A stretch of DNA of 64,000 nucleotides, from positions 26,822,967 through 26,886,966 of the forward strand of contig OY821744.1 of the NCBI GenBank assembly GCA_963682055.1, given 5' to 3'. Every line of letters starts with the position of its first letter. Position 1 is the first letter of the stretch. Made by a program: the position numbers and the translations under genes. Origin of the DNA: Primula veris (Eukaryota > Streptophyta > Magnoliopsida > Ericales > Primulaceae). The notes below the pieces were generated by a model. The model ran no database searches. It had not been told where the DNA came from and was given only the letters and a program-made list of their open reading frames with translations. Below are positions 44,417-56,329 of this stretch, in pieces.

Positions 44417-47400
44417 ATGCAGTCATCTATAAACGCGTCAGCTCCAAATCTTCCAGACAATTCCGCAAGATCTTTTGCTTCATCTTTTCCTTCCCAATCT
44501 GGTTCAGCATCCCCTGGTTTTCATCACACAGGTTAGTTGGTTGAAATTAGCGCACATATTTAAAATTGTACATCATATGTAATTTAATAATCTAATATCT
44601 GCATGAACTATACTAGGGCTGCATAACATCCATGGCAACTTTAATGTTCCTAACATGTCTGGGACACTTGGATCGAGAAACTCCACGATAACTAATGTTC
44701 CTTCAAGTGTTATTCAACAACCTTCTGGTAGCCTTTCAAATGGTCGTTTCTCATCAAACAATATCCCAATTAACCTTTCTCAGGTACTTTTTTGTACTTC
44801 TTTAGTCCTCAAGTCATCTTAAAATTTGCAATTCATAAACCTTTTAAGTGTTTTTATCATATGTTTCACGAATGAACAATTGAAATATTTGATCTTTCAT
44901 ACTACATATTTAGATCCTTAATTCAAGCAAACTATAGTTTATTCATCTTCACCTATGAATACAACTTAATTTGTGCTCCAATTTATTGAGTATTCAATTA
45001 AGAGTCATATCGGTGCCATATACTGAACGTCAACCTAATCCTGATTCATCACCTTATATATACCGTTCAGTTGGTTCAGTTAGTCTGATTTGTTATTAGG
45101 GAAATAGGTCGAAGGTTCTGCACCTGCATCAGAATTATATCTGATTGGTAAAATCCTGAATATTTCAGATGAAATTTTAGAAATATGTATCCGATACTTG
45201 TATATCTTATTTATACGGGTATGTTTTTTTTGGGAAATATCTGTGTTGCTGAGGTTTTATCTTTATTACACGACTTGAAAGGTTTCATATTTAAATTAAA
45301 CCACAGATATCACATGGAAGCTCACATGGTCATTCAGGTGGGACAAGTAGAGGTGGGATGAACATGGTTGGAAGCCCTGGTGGGTACAATAACAGTACAA
45401 ACGGCGGTGTGTCTATTCCTGGTATTCTTCAGACCTCTACAGGAATTGGTAACCGGAGCGCAAATATTACCATGCTAGGAAACACCGGGGCTCGAATTAC
45501 CAGCTCAATGGGAAACATAATTGGAGGGGGAAATATTGGTAGGAGTATGGGATCTGGCGGAGGGTTATCAGTCCCTGGTCTTTCTTCTCGCATAAATATA
45601 AGTGGAAATTCTGGTTCGGGGAATTTAAATGTGCAAGGCCCAAATAGGCTAAGCATGCTTCAACAAGGTATATTTACGGATTTTTGGTTGTCGTTGACTC
45701 GTGATCTCCAAAGTTTTGTCGTCAGTTGCAATTTTGTTGAATTATTGCCATTCCAGGTCAAAAGTTTTATAGCATTAAAGATTGATCACTTTCAAAATTT
45801 GATTGTTAATTAATGCCAATAACTCCCTTTGGGATAAGCTCTCTTCCGCAGTTGCTCTTTATAATCTTTCATAATTACAATTTAGCCATTAGAAAACAAT
45901 CCAATTGGTGAAATGAATTTTAAAAAAAAGGAAATAAATATTAAATGATTTACAACTCAGCCGTTGGGTTAGTTGAATCGTTGGGTTAGTTGAATTCAAT
46001 GACCTAGATTGTCGGTATGCAGATATGGAGAGAAACGTATGGAGGGGGATCTCATCCCACCTTCTTTGTCCTTTCCTTACAATGAAATAAAGTTACTGTT
46101 AAAGTTGCTTTGACTTTATTCTTAGAAAGTTAGATATTCAGTACCTACCATTTATTTATAAACGTAGGGACAATAATTCAGTATTTGATAATGTCCTGCT
46201 CCGATACATTAGATTAGCAAAAGTATCCGATGCAGCTGAAATGAGTTACATAGTAGGATGTCCATTATTTTTATTGAGTAATTATGTATATTCTTTGTAA
46301 TTTTTTTTTGTTTTGATGATATTATGTACATAAGCGTTCTACATGCTGTCATGGTAGCCTTTTTTATCTAATCGATCATCTTTAATTATTAGATTATTGG
46401 TTTGAAATTAATAAAACTTTCAACATAGATATGGGTACAAATTAAGCATTCCATAAGCTTTCATCTTACAAAACTTCGTAGATCTCGTAACTGACCAGTA
46501 CTCTATAGGATGGAAACATTTTTTGTAGAGCACCTTTTTCCTTTTTCAGATTTATGAACATGTTCGCTTTTATCTTTTTTCTTCCCTCTTTGACTCATGG
46601 TCCTGTTAATTGTCTCTAGATTGCGATTTACTCTCTGTGCATCATTAATTGGTTTTGTGTATTCTTCTTCATTGTGGTTGTACATGCAAAGTAGTTTTTC
46701 AGGTAATAAATTGGTCTGTTATTAATCGGCATTATTTTGGATTCAGCTTCTCCCCAGGTGATTTCTATGCTAGGTAGTTCTTATCAATCCGGTGGTGGTC
46801 CTTTTTCTCAAAGTCACATCCAAGGAGTCAATAATCTTAACACCATGGGAATGTTGAACGACATAAATAGTAATGATCACTCACCGTTTGATATTAATGA
46901 TTTTCCTCAACTGACCAGCCGTCCCAGTTCTGCTGGAGGGCCTCAAGGACAAATTGGTAATATATGTGAATTAGTTTAATATAGTTTATTTTTGCTCTGT
47001 ACCCTGCATTATATTTATTGGGTTTTTTTTTTTAATCAGGCTCGCATCGAAAGCAAGGTCTTGGTGTTAGCTCAGTTGTTCAACAAAATCAAGAGTTTAG
47101 TATTCAAAATGAAGATTTTCCTGCTTTACCAGGGGGTAAAGGTCATTTCTACATCTCTGCTTTTGTTTTAGCTTTATTGATTCTCAGTCAAAGTACCACA
47201 TATTTATTTTTTCTTTTCTCCCGTTTTTATTTGAAGATGTTAATCGGGTGGATTTTTAGTTTTTCTTTGGGTCTTATGTGAGAATTAAGTTTACTGTATT
47301 ATTGCAGTGTTTGTTGTTAGCTTGTTATCAGACAATTTGGATGTTTAGCAGCTACATTCTGTAATTAAACATGTCAAATGCTCTTTTTTTAAAATATATA

Positions 47401-50400
47401 TAAACCATTTATCGTGGTTCCTTTTCTCTGTGGCTGTACTTTATACTAGTTAGGAACGTTGGTCTTATGCCAATGAACAATCATGTGTGTTATTAAAACA
47501 CATGTTATCTGGTAACTTGCAGAAAGAAATGTATGATTTGTGTATAAACGCTGGGAATGCGAATCTTTACCTTGACACTGACTTTTGAATTTTGAAATAT
47601 CGAGTGTTATCAAAACCTCACCTAGGCCTTGGCCCCTAGGAGTTGTTCGCTTATGTCTTCAATTTACTTGAAATTCAAATTTAAAATGTGTTATACTGGA
47701 ATGAAAATGTGTGTTATATCGCGTGTTATCAACCTTGTCTACGAACACTGAAAACCTTAAATAGTCTGGCAAAGTCTTTGGCTTCTTGTATTCCCCCTGT
47801 TCTTGCATACTTTCTAGGACCGCTGAATCAAATGATCCAACTTCACATTTTGTAGCACAGCAATTAAACTAAGTTTATTTTGAAGACATTTTTCATCTAG
47901 TCACAGTGACATGTATATAGTATGGGATCATGAATCAGTAGGAGTTACAAGGTACTGGGACCTCTTTTGTTAAGAAGGCCCACATCCCTGGCTTCTCCAT
48001 TGCGCCTCTGCACTATCATCGTTGTCTTAGAGATAAATTTTAATGATGCAGTTTTTATATCCAGCATCTCAAGCATTCTGCTGATTTGTCTTTTAAATTT
48101 TAGATGCTTTTAGCTAAGTTGCCTTAATTCTTGGCCCAAAGGGGTTAATTGCTGTTTTGTGCACTAAACTCACCACGTTTTGCGGTTTAGTACCCACAAC
48201 TGACAAAAAATTTAATTGAGGAACTTTACTGCCATAATCCTGCGATTTTATAATCCTGCGATTTTGTACCCTTCCGTCTATATTAACGAAAAATGATGAT
48301 TTTGTCAAACATTTACATCTACATTGAAGTGCAGAATAGTCATTTGCCTATAAACTAATATTTCTACAAAAATATATATAAACTAATATATGTATATATA
48401 TATATACAAAACATAAATATATGTATAAATGTATACATATATATATATATGGGATTGTGGTTTAGAGATTAAAAATTGTGATGAAGCTTAGGCTTATGGT
48501 TTGGATTGAGGTTGAGATCAATTTTGGAATGATCAGAGGGAAGAAGAGAATGGAAGGGGGAGGATGTCGGGGTAGAGCTCGCCGAGTGTAGGTATATATA
48601 TGTGTGTGTGTATGTGTAGGTATATATATGTGTGTGTGTATCTATAGGTATATATATGTGTGGTGTGTGTGTGTGTGTGTGTGTATAGATATAGACATAG
48701 ATGCGATTAGGGGGATGGAGATGTGGCGGAGTACCACGACGCGTGGGGGAGGGGAGGGTTGAATGTAGGACGGGGTGATATGCCATTGTTGTGTATGTAT
48801 AGGTATATATATAGATTTATATATATATATAAATATATATAGAGAGAGAGTATGAGAAGATGGGGAAGATGGATGATGTCACCTGCATTTAAGGGTAAAA
48901 GAGTCATTTACTTCATTTAAGTTAGCACGTGGGGCCACATGCTTGTTTTCCGTTAACTTTTTGGATGGAAGGTACAAAATTGCAGGATTATGGTAGTAAA
49001 GTTCCTCGATTAATTTTTTTGTCATTTGTGGGTACTAAACCGCAAAACATGGTTAGTTTAGTGCACAAAACAGCAATTAACCCTGGCCCAAAGCAAAAAT
49101 GTTTTTCCTAAAACATGGAGAAGCAGTGGACCAGGATGTTGTCGATCTTTGTTTCATTTCGTTGGATTCTATGAAATTGATTACAATGGGGTTGACAAGA
49201 AGATACTTTGAACCTTAATCCGTAATAAGTTTATTTCGGAAACTAAAAGTATGTTGCATCAAGTTAGGAAACGGATATGAAAAGTATGTGGTCTGCGGTC
49301 TTCCGAATTCGAAAACTTGCATGAATGATTAATTTAGTGTCTCCTACATGTTATAAAAACATATAAAAGAAGAGGAAGTATAGTGATATATGTAGTAACA
49401 GTTCTTCCCAGGAACAACAGATGGGAACCTAAAAGTTTGGTATACTTTTTGTTATTAAACTATAAAAGAGACTTAGTTCTGGGAGCTATAGGCGCTGTGT
49501 CAAATTAATATTTTACTTCTATTGAAAAGATCTTTTAGCTTTTAAAATACTTCAGATTAGACAGTTAATATTTTTTAAAAGACTATCCATTTGCTCTTCC
49601 CAGGTCGACATAAGGCGTTTTCTGTAAGGTTGTTTGTTTGATTTATATTAGGTATAAGTTGGTGTTAGTTCATAACAGTTTGTATTCTGTAACCCGGTAC
49701 TGGGATTTTTTATTCGGAATTTTCATAGAAACCTGGTTCTGTACAACCTCTTTCATGTTTTGAAATTCGAGAATCTGTTGAGGATTGTCGAGAGTTATTT
49801 TGGGTTACCTTTAATTGGTAAAAAAAGCTGGGTTGTAGACAGGGCTTGTTTAGGCTAAGAATTATATGATGACTTGAGTGAGTTAGTGGGCCTTCCTTTT
49901 GGGAATGCATTTCTATTGTACTCCCTCCGTTCCCATTTAATTGTCTTCTGCGAAATTACATGCAATTTTGACTGGGCAAGCACTTGTATAAAAATTGTCG
50001 AAATGAAAGTTATCATAAGTTAATTATATTATTATTATTTAATATTTGAACTATACGATTAACTTTTAAAAAAATTCATTTCGGCAATTTTGATACGGAC
50101 AATTAAATCGGAATGGAGGGCAGTTATAGTGTTATAGGGCGAGTTGGCGACTTCATGAACTGAGGTATATTGAAGCTTTTTGCAAATATATGTAAACCTG
50201 GGTGAGACTCATTTAGATCGAGGCTAGTTGCTCTCTCTATTATCTTTAATAATAATTATCCCTCATTTTGGAGCACCAAGGACCGAACCCTAGTGGTGAG
50301 CAGAGTATACTAAGCTCCTAACCAAGTTGGCTACTGCTCTCTCTGGATGTTACTTTTTTCTTTTTCGATTTTTGACACTTTACCTGATTGTGCTTTTTAG

Positions 50401-53400
50401 TTTCTTAAATTCTTTTCCTGTTTCTTCTTTCCTTTGCTTCCTTAAAATAAGAGTTGGATTACGTTTCCCTAAATTGGTAGGCAAGCTGTGCAATGTGACT
50501 GTATATGCGCAAAACTGCTGGGCTGTAACTATAACAGCTTTATTTTATGTTTTTTTTACTATCAATCCACATGATTATTGCCAGCTTGTGATGATAGAAT
50601 CTGCCAGGATAACATCCGTACTTGTATTAGACGTGATATAAGTTTTTTTTTTTTTTTTTAAACATTAGCTATTAGGAGCTCGAGCAATGCTATAAGAAAC
50701 TATAATACACGGTTTAATATGTTACAGGTGGTAATGCAGAGTATGGTATGGACCTACACCAGAAGGAACATCTTCACGACATGCAGTCTCAACACTTTCC
50801 GGTAAAAGAATGAGCTCCTCTCTCTCTCTCTCTTTACTCTAGAACATAAAAGAAAACTTATGCCAAGCACTTCCATTTTGATTAAGCATTAGGCTCATAT
50901 TTTTTCTTTTAATAATTATGGTGTAGATGGGAAGATCTGTTGGGTTCAACTTGGGAGGAACCTATTCATCGCATCGCCAGCAACAGCAGCAGCAACAAGC
51001 TTCATCTGTTAGTAGTAGCGGCTTATCATTTTCGGGTTTGAACAACCAGGATCTTCTTCATATGCATGGTTCAGAAATGTTTCCGTCTTCTCATTCAAGC
51101 TATCACTCACAGGTGTGTTTAAATGTTTCTTCAGGTCTTCTCATTCGAATTTGTGTAATGATGGATCAAATTTAACAATGTTTCTCTTCATTGGGTACTT
51201 GATGTTTTCTAAATCCAAGAAAAGAGTTTTATAAAGGAATTACGGAAATATTTTGTTATAGAAACCTCTCTTGGAGGCACTTTAAAGCTCACTTTAATAG
51301 GTGAATTATTTGGTTATGTTTCTCTGAAAAGCTTAAAGCTTACACTTGCTACGCCTTGCGAGTTGAGACGCATTTTTGTACTCCAAAGCGTAAAGCATTA
51401 AGGTTTTTTAATTTTGTAAAAAAGCATCAGCTTGGAACTACTACCTTTTTGGTATAGATGGCGAAACATGATATACTAAAGCTCTCTAATGATCATTAGC
51501 AATTTTACTTGTTAATACTATTTATTCAATTTAAACTTGGATTTTATTATATAATCGCAATCATGGTTAAGTGTGTTTTAGTTGCTTTTTTAAGTCACGA
51601 TATCAAGTATGTGTTTTGTTTCTTTTAAGTTCTGAATCTAATGAATGTGAATTATACAGAGTCGATTAGCTATACAGTTGTTGTTCTTCCGCTTTAGTTA
51701 AGTTCATAAGAACGTTTTTGGTGTAGGCTTTCGCCTTTGAAACGTTGATCTTCTAAAATATTGCATTGTTTTTTATGTTCTTCTTTTATGTAAAAGAAAC
51801 TCTTAATAGTCTTGTCTGTCTATTGGATCATTCTTTATCTACAACGTTTTCATTCTTGCCAGAACAACGGACCACCTGGCCTGGGTTTGAGACCTTTAAA
51901 CTCCCCCAGCACCGTTTCTGGCATGGGATCATACGATCATATCCAGCATTATCAACAGCATCAAAGCCAGAATCAAAACCAAAACCAGTTTCGGTTGCAG
52001 CAAAATACTGGTGTAAAAAACCAGTCTAGGGATACTCCTTCTGACCCATACAGTTTGATTGGGTTATTAAGCGTAATAAGAATGAGCGATCCAGATCTCT
52101 CCTCTCTTGCACTCGGAATTGATCTCACAACCCTTGGGTTGAATTTGAACTCTGCCGAAAACTTGTACAAAACATTTGGATCTCCATGGTCCGATGAGCC
52201 TGCTAAGGGTGACCCCGAGTTCACTGTTCCGCAGTGTTATTATGCCAAGCCACCGCTTCCTTTAAATGTATGATACGCTACATGGTTTTCTTTTTCTTCT
52301 ATAGTTTTGATATCCTGTACTGTCATTTTTTTTTTTTTGATTTTGTACCATCTGTTACCAAAATTTCAAGTTTGTACCTGCGCCTACTTTTCTTAGAAGG
52401 TACAAAACTGTCAGTTTTGATAATTTGGGTACAAAGCTATGAAAATTCCGCTTGTGCATAGCCTATCTTCACTTGCTAGCCAGTATCACGAACTGATGTA
52501 CTTGTTCATTTTTGGCGCAGCAATCTTATTTTGCTAAGTTCGCAGTTGATGTCTTGTTTTACATCTTCTACAGGTATGATTCTTAAGTAAAACGTGAGTA
52601 CTTATTTTTTAGCTGTGCCTTTATTTCCTGTCTTATTTTGGTATGTAAGTTTCTTGTGTCTCCTGAAAGATCCTTGAAATATTTCTATCTGCTGCTAATT
52701 TCTCTTACCCGTGATCCCCTGGGTATAGCATAGAGGCACAACAATCTACTGATATAACGAAAGACTCTGCCCCAATACTTGATCAGTATTTGGGGAGGTA
52801 AAAAAATACTTGGAACTTATTTCTTTTTAGCAAGTGCAAACTGGTAAAATTATTTGTCTTCATTTAAAATGATTCAAGTATAAAACACGATAGATAAAAT
52901 TGAACAAGGCAAAGAGTGAGATTTTCAATCAAATTTAGAAAGGTATGTTAGATAAACTTAAAGTGAAATATATAAAATGTTTAAGAAGTTGGATTACCGA
53001 ACCTTCCAACTGATTTGAGAGGGAAGGAGTATTTAGTGTCAGGTCATCCGTGCTGCAAAATTTGTCCACACTTTTGTCATGGGTTATTTAGATTCTTACA
53101 CAAATGGACATGTGCCTAGTGAAGAGCTTGCAGTAATTTTCCGATGTTTAATTTTTAATTATAAATTGATGTCGGCTTTTCTTTTTTACTATGTATTTTG
53201 TAGCATGCCGAAGGATCAAGCGCAGCTATATGCCGCCCATGAACTGTATGCCTCCAACCATATTCTTTCTACTCCCCATTTTGCAGAAATAAGGCTATGT
53301 AGTGTGTGGAAAGTATAAAACTCGTGCTGTAACTTTTATTGTTTATATCCTTTTGCAGTTATAACAGAGGCTGGTTCTATCACAGAGAGCACCGATTATG

Positions 53401-53664
53401 GTTTATAAGAGTTCCAAATATGGAACTGCTTGTCAAGACGAATACTTATGAGAGAGGATCTTACGCATGCTTTGATCCTAACTCGTGGGATTCAGTTCGC
53501 AAGGTACAACTATTTTTTTTATTGTGCATTGTTAAAAATTCTATTTAAGAAATTGTGATTTACATGAATTACTGGAATCTAAAGGTATTACCACTTTGTT
53601 GTAGGATAATTTTGTGGTACACTACGACACAGTCGAGAAAAAACCAGTTCTACCGCAACATTAA
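44417..53664 (+). CDS. VIP2: CCR4-NOT complex subunit 2 (NOT2/VIP2 homologue)
   Basis: Exons 44417-44531, 44617-44783, 45307-45667, 46747-46956, 47040-47141, 50728-50801, 50927-51112, 51863-52267, 52521-52573, 53204-53245, 53359-53503 and 53605-53664 join in frame to 639 aa. The N-terminal two thirds are low-complexity, rich in S, G, N and Q, with DFPQLTSRP and DFPALPG motifs (46890-46925, 47118-47135). The C-terminal third is the NOT2/3/5 domain: DPYSLIGLLSVIRMSDPDL, LNSAENLYKTFGSPW, PPLPLNQSYF, then PKDQAQLYAAHELYNRGWFYH and SYACFDPNSWDSVRK, ending VLPQH. NOT2 is a core subunit of the CCR4-NOT complex, which shortens mRNA tails and acts in transcription; Arabidopsis VIP2 was also found as a partner of Agrobacterium VirE2. 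The gene looks intact. The start and the exon set are inferred by homology and phase. Confidence 0.92.
48142..49083. mobile_element. Non-autonomous MULE in NOT2 intron 5
   Basis: The ends, starting GGGTTAATTGCTGTTTTGTG and extending for roughly 120 bp, are inverted copies of each other. They are flanked by TGGCCCAAAG on both sides (48132-48141 and 49084-49093), a 9- or 10-bp target duplication. Inside are TA and TG microsatellites (about 48370-48460 and 48590-48690) and no gene. Confidence 0.88.
49921..50123. mobile_element. Stowaway-like MITE in NOT2 intron 5
   Basis: It starts CTCCCTCCGTTCCCATTTAATTG after TA and ends with the approximate complement (CAATTAAATCGGAATGGAGGGCAG), followed by TTA. 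The termini are the classic Stowaway word. The interior is about 200 bp and non-coding. Confidence 0.82.
52729..52797 (+). other. Possible in-frame cassette exon of NOT2
   Basis: Within the intron between exons 9 and 10 lies a 69-base stretch with an AG before it (GGGTATAG) and a GTAAAA donor after it. It keeps phase 2 on both sides and has no stop. Inclusion would add 23 residues (SIEAQQSTDI and onward) between FYIFY and MPKDQ. The direct exon 9-10 join restores the usual family sequence, so this is at most an alternative exon or a chance open stretch. Confidence 0.35.
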
Positions 53665-56329
53665 CCCCCCCCCCCCCCCCACCCCACAAATGTCTGCTTT
53701 AGAATGTAAATTTTCAGTTGAGTTTAATTTGAAGTTTAATTTAAAGTCCTTTTTTTATGGTTCCATTGTTAGTGGCCATTGTAAGCAATTGTTAGCTTGT
53801 CTATATTTGTATTAGCTCAGTAACTGACATGAAGCTAAATACAACATTCGAGAAATATTTTACCGGTTTCAGTCTTTTCATTCTTGAAAAGGTTTACATT
53901 TTGGTGATAGGATTCGCAAACCCCTTTTGGGGTGGATTATTGTTTGTTAAAACAGCTTGTTTTTTGGATTCTATTTTTAGTGGTTTCTATTCCTAAATTG
54001 CTGATACAGTATTTTATCTATACAAGAGTAAAAATAGGTTGGATTTTACGAAGTTGATGAAATTTTTATATAGCAACTGTGCTGATGTCACAGTTAATCA
54101 TTTTTCAGTTATTCTTTTAGTCGGAACTTTACAAATTCTGTTTGAATATTTTCTTTGATGAAACCCTGAAAATACTGTGTTTTATGACATGGGTAAATAG
54201 GTTCTACGAGGGAGTAGAATTTGTTCTTTTGTGCTTTAATGAAAGGAAAAAACCACACGAAATCCTTATTTTTTTGGGTTATCCTACTTTAATTTTTTTT
54301 TGTTTTCCAAAAAAGATGTAGCATTTTCGAATTAAAGTAGCACGTGACAACGTATGGCTTAAACAGATTGAGAAATCTCTTTAATAAACTCATGTCGAAT
54401 TTGTTGCAAATTCAGTGCAGATTGGCTTTTTCTGGTATTAAAAATGTCAACTTACAGACTAAATTGAAATCATGATTTCGAATCAAACAGTTTTTAAATT
54501 AGTACCAGAAAAACCTTTGGTTGATGATTCGACTCACTCCATGTTGAAAAAAAACAAGTTTTACCTTTCAGCCCCGTCACCATGAATTTTAAAATCAAAA
54601 TAAATTAATCTGGGCACTATAATACCTGACCGTATTTAGTATATGGTTCATATCATGATCATATATTCTTTGATAATTTTTTCGACCGAAAATGGCTCTG
54701 TACTCGTAACTTATTATACCGTGTCTAGAACTTGAGGCCGATTTCTTGTAATCCATTATATTTAGATTATTTTCCTATAGTAGATTTTACCTTCAGATTT
54801 ATTTTTTCCTGACCTGTTTAAAACTTTTGTATTACCCAAATTTTTTAAGTATGATTTAAAGATTACAATGCATTATGGAACTTAATGTTGTAATCCTGGA
54901 AAGGCACCAATCTCCATATTTTTCCAAACGACATTTTGGTTGTTTATAATGTTTAATCATACAAGGAAATCTTACTTTAAGGGGGTTAAGTAAAGTCAAA
55001 AAATCAAGTTCTATTTAGGTACTGAATCTTATCATGTACTAATAATATTATACTAGGTACTATTAATACGTAGTATAGGGATTAGTTTTCACTCGATTGA
55101 CCGGAACAACAGTTTATTTAATGAACACAGTGCAAAATTTCAAGCATAAAAAATGACGGAGTCAATAACGTATTTTTAATGATAAGCAAAGTCGTCGAGA
55201 GGTAACCTCATCGACAAAAAAAATTCTCATTCAATGCGATGATTAATATTTAGAAAAAAAAGTCATTTTGTGAACCCTACCGTAACTGTAGACATATAAT
55301 ATTATAATGTATCTGGGCATAAACATATGGTCAGTGATTCATGCAGTCTGTCTATAATTATCACAGACCAAAACTGCAGCTCTGAGTTGCGGTTTAGATG
55401 GTCTATTGAGATCCACTATTTGTCATGTATCACACAGAGTGTTTAATGGATGGTGAGACCATAATTTTTCATGAGCTATAATGGATGCACATAGTACTAT
55501 TTATGTATTAAACGCAGTATTGGATTGCGATTTAGGGTATAACTGGCATACTATTTTATTTTACCCACCAATAATATAAGGCTTATGCTTTATTCAGACC
55601 ATTGAGGATTAATACAGACGTTAATGGTATAAATCACGTCACGTACTAAAAACTAAATCTATTAAAAATCCAAATAAATATATTGTAACCCTAGCTAAGT
55701 CTACCATAAATTTAAATATTAATTAAAAATAAATTTTTTTAAAAGTTTTTAGGTTCAACTAAAGTTATACTAAATTTTTTAAATTTAACAAATTTTTTTA
55801 TTTTAATTAATATATTTTTATTTGAATTTTTAGTAGATTGAGTTTTTATTACGTGACGTGACATGACCTGTTATGTCATTTTTTTTATACATGTTAATGT
55901 CAAAATTTGACCACAAGTTTTTTAATATGAACACAAATAAACGATATGTATAAATGAATAACTAGAATAATTAATATATTAATTACTGTTGAGAATGAAA
56001 TGTGATGCGTTTTAAGTAGTAATATAATTTTTTTGACACGTGTTCAAAAAAAATGACTAGAATTGTTTCATGTTATCGGGTATAATTTTCATATATATAT
56101 ATGGTTTCACTTACAAAAGAAATTCTTCAACCCACACAAAATTTAACTAAGATATACTACAGTATATTAACCGCATATCAGAGCTGCGGTTAATGTCTCC
56201 AAGAAAGATTCTCCATCTGTACACAGCCCTTGGCTAAACATATATATTTTAGATCCCCTACATTTTTTTGTAATCAGTGTTTAAAACCTTGGAATCCGAT
56301 AAATCAACCGTTTCCGACCATGACATAGA
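53665..56329. other. NOT2 3' flank and intergenic spacer
   Basis: The stop codon is followed at once by 16 C (53665-53680). The rest is AT-rich. The only other structure is the small TIR element at 55634-55861. No gene is recognisable. Confidence 0.6.
55634..55861. mobile_element. Foldback MITE
   Basis: Ends TCACGTCACGTACTAAAAAC and, complemented, TCACGTCACGTAATAAAAAC pair over about 45 bp, making a 228-bp foldback element. The target duplication is unclear and so is the superfamily. Confidence 0.65.

Noticed and set aside
48469..48786. Histidine/threonine-rich frames
   Set aside because: They come from TA/TG microsatellites inside the intronic MULE.
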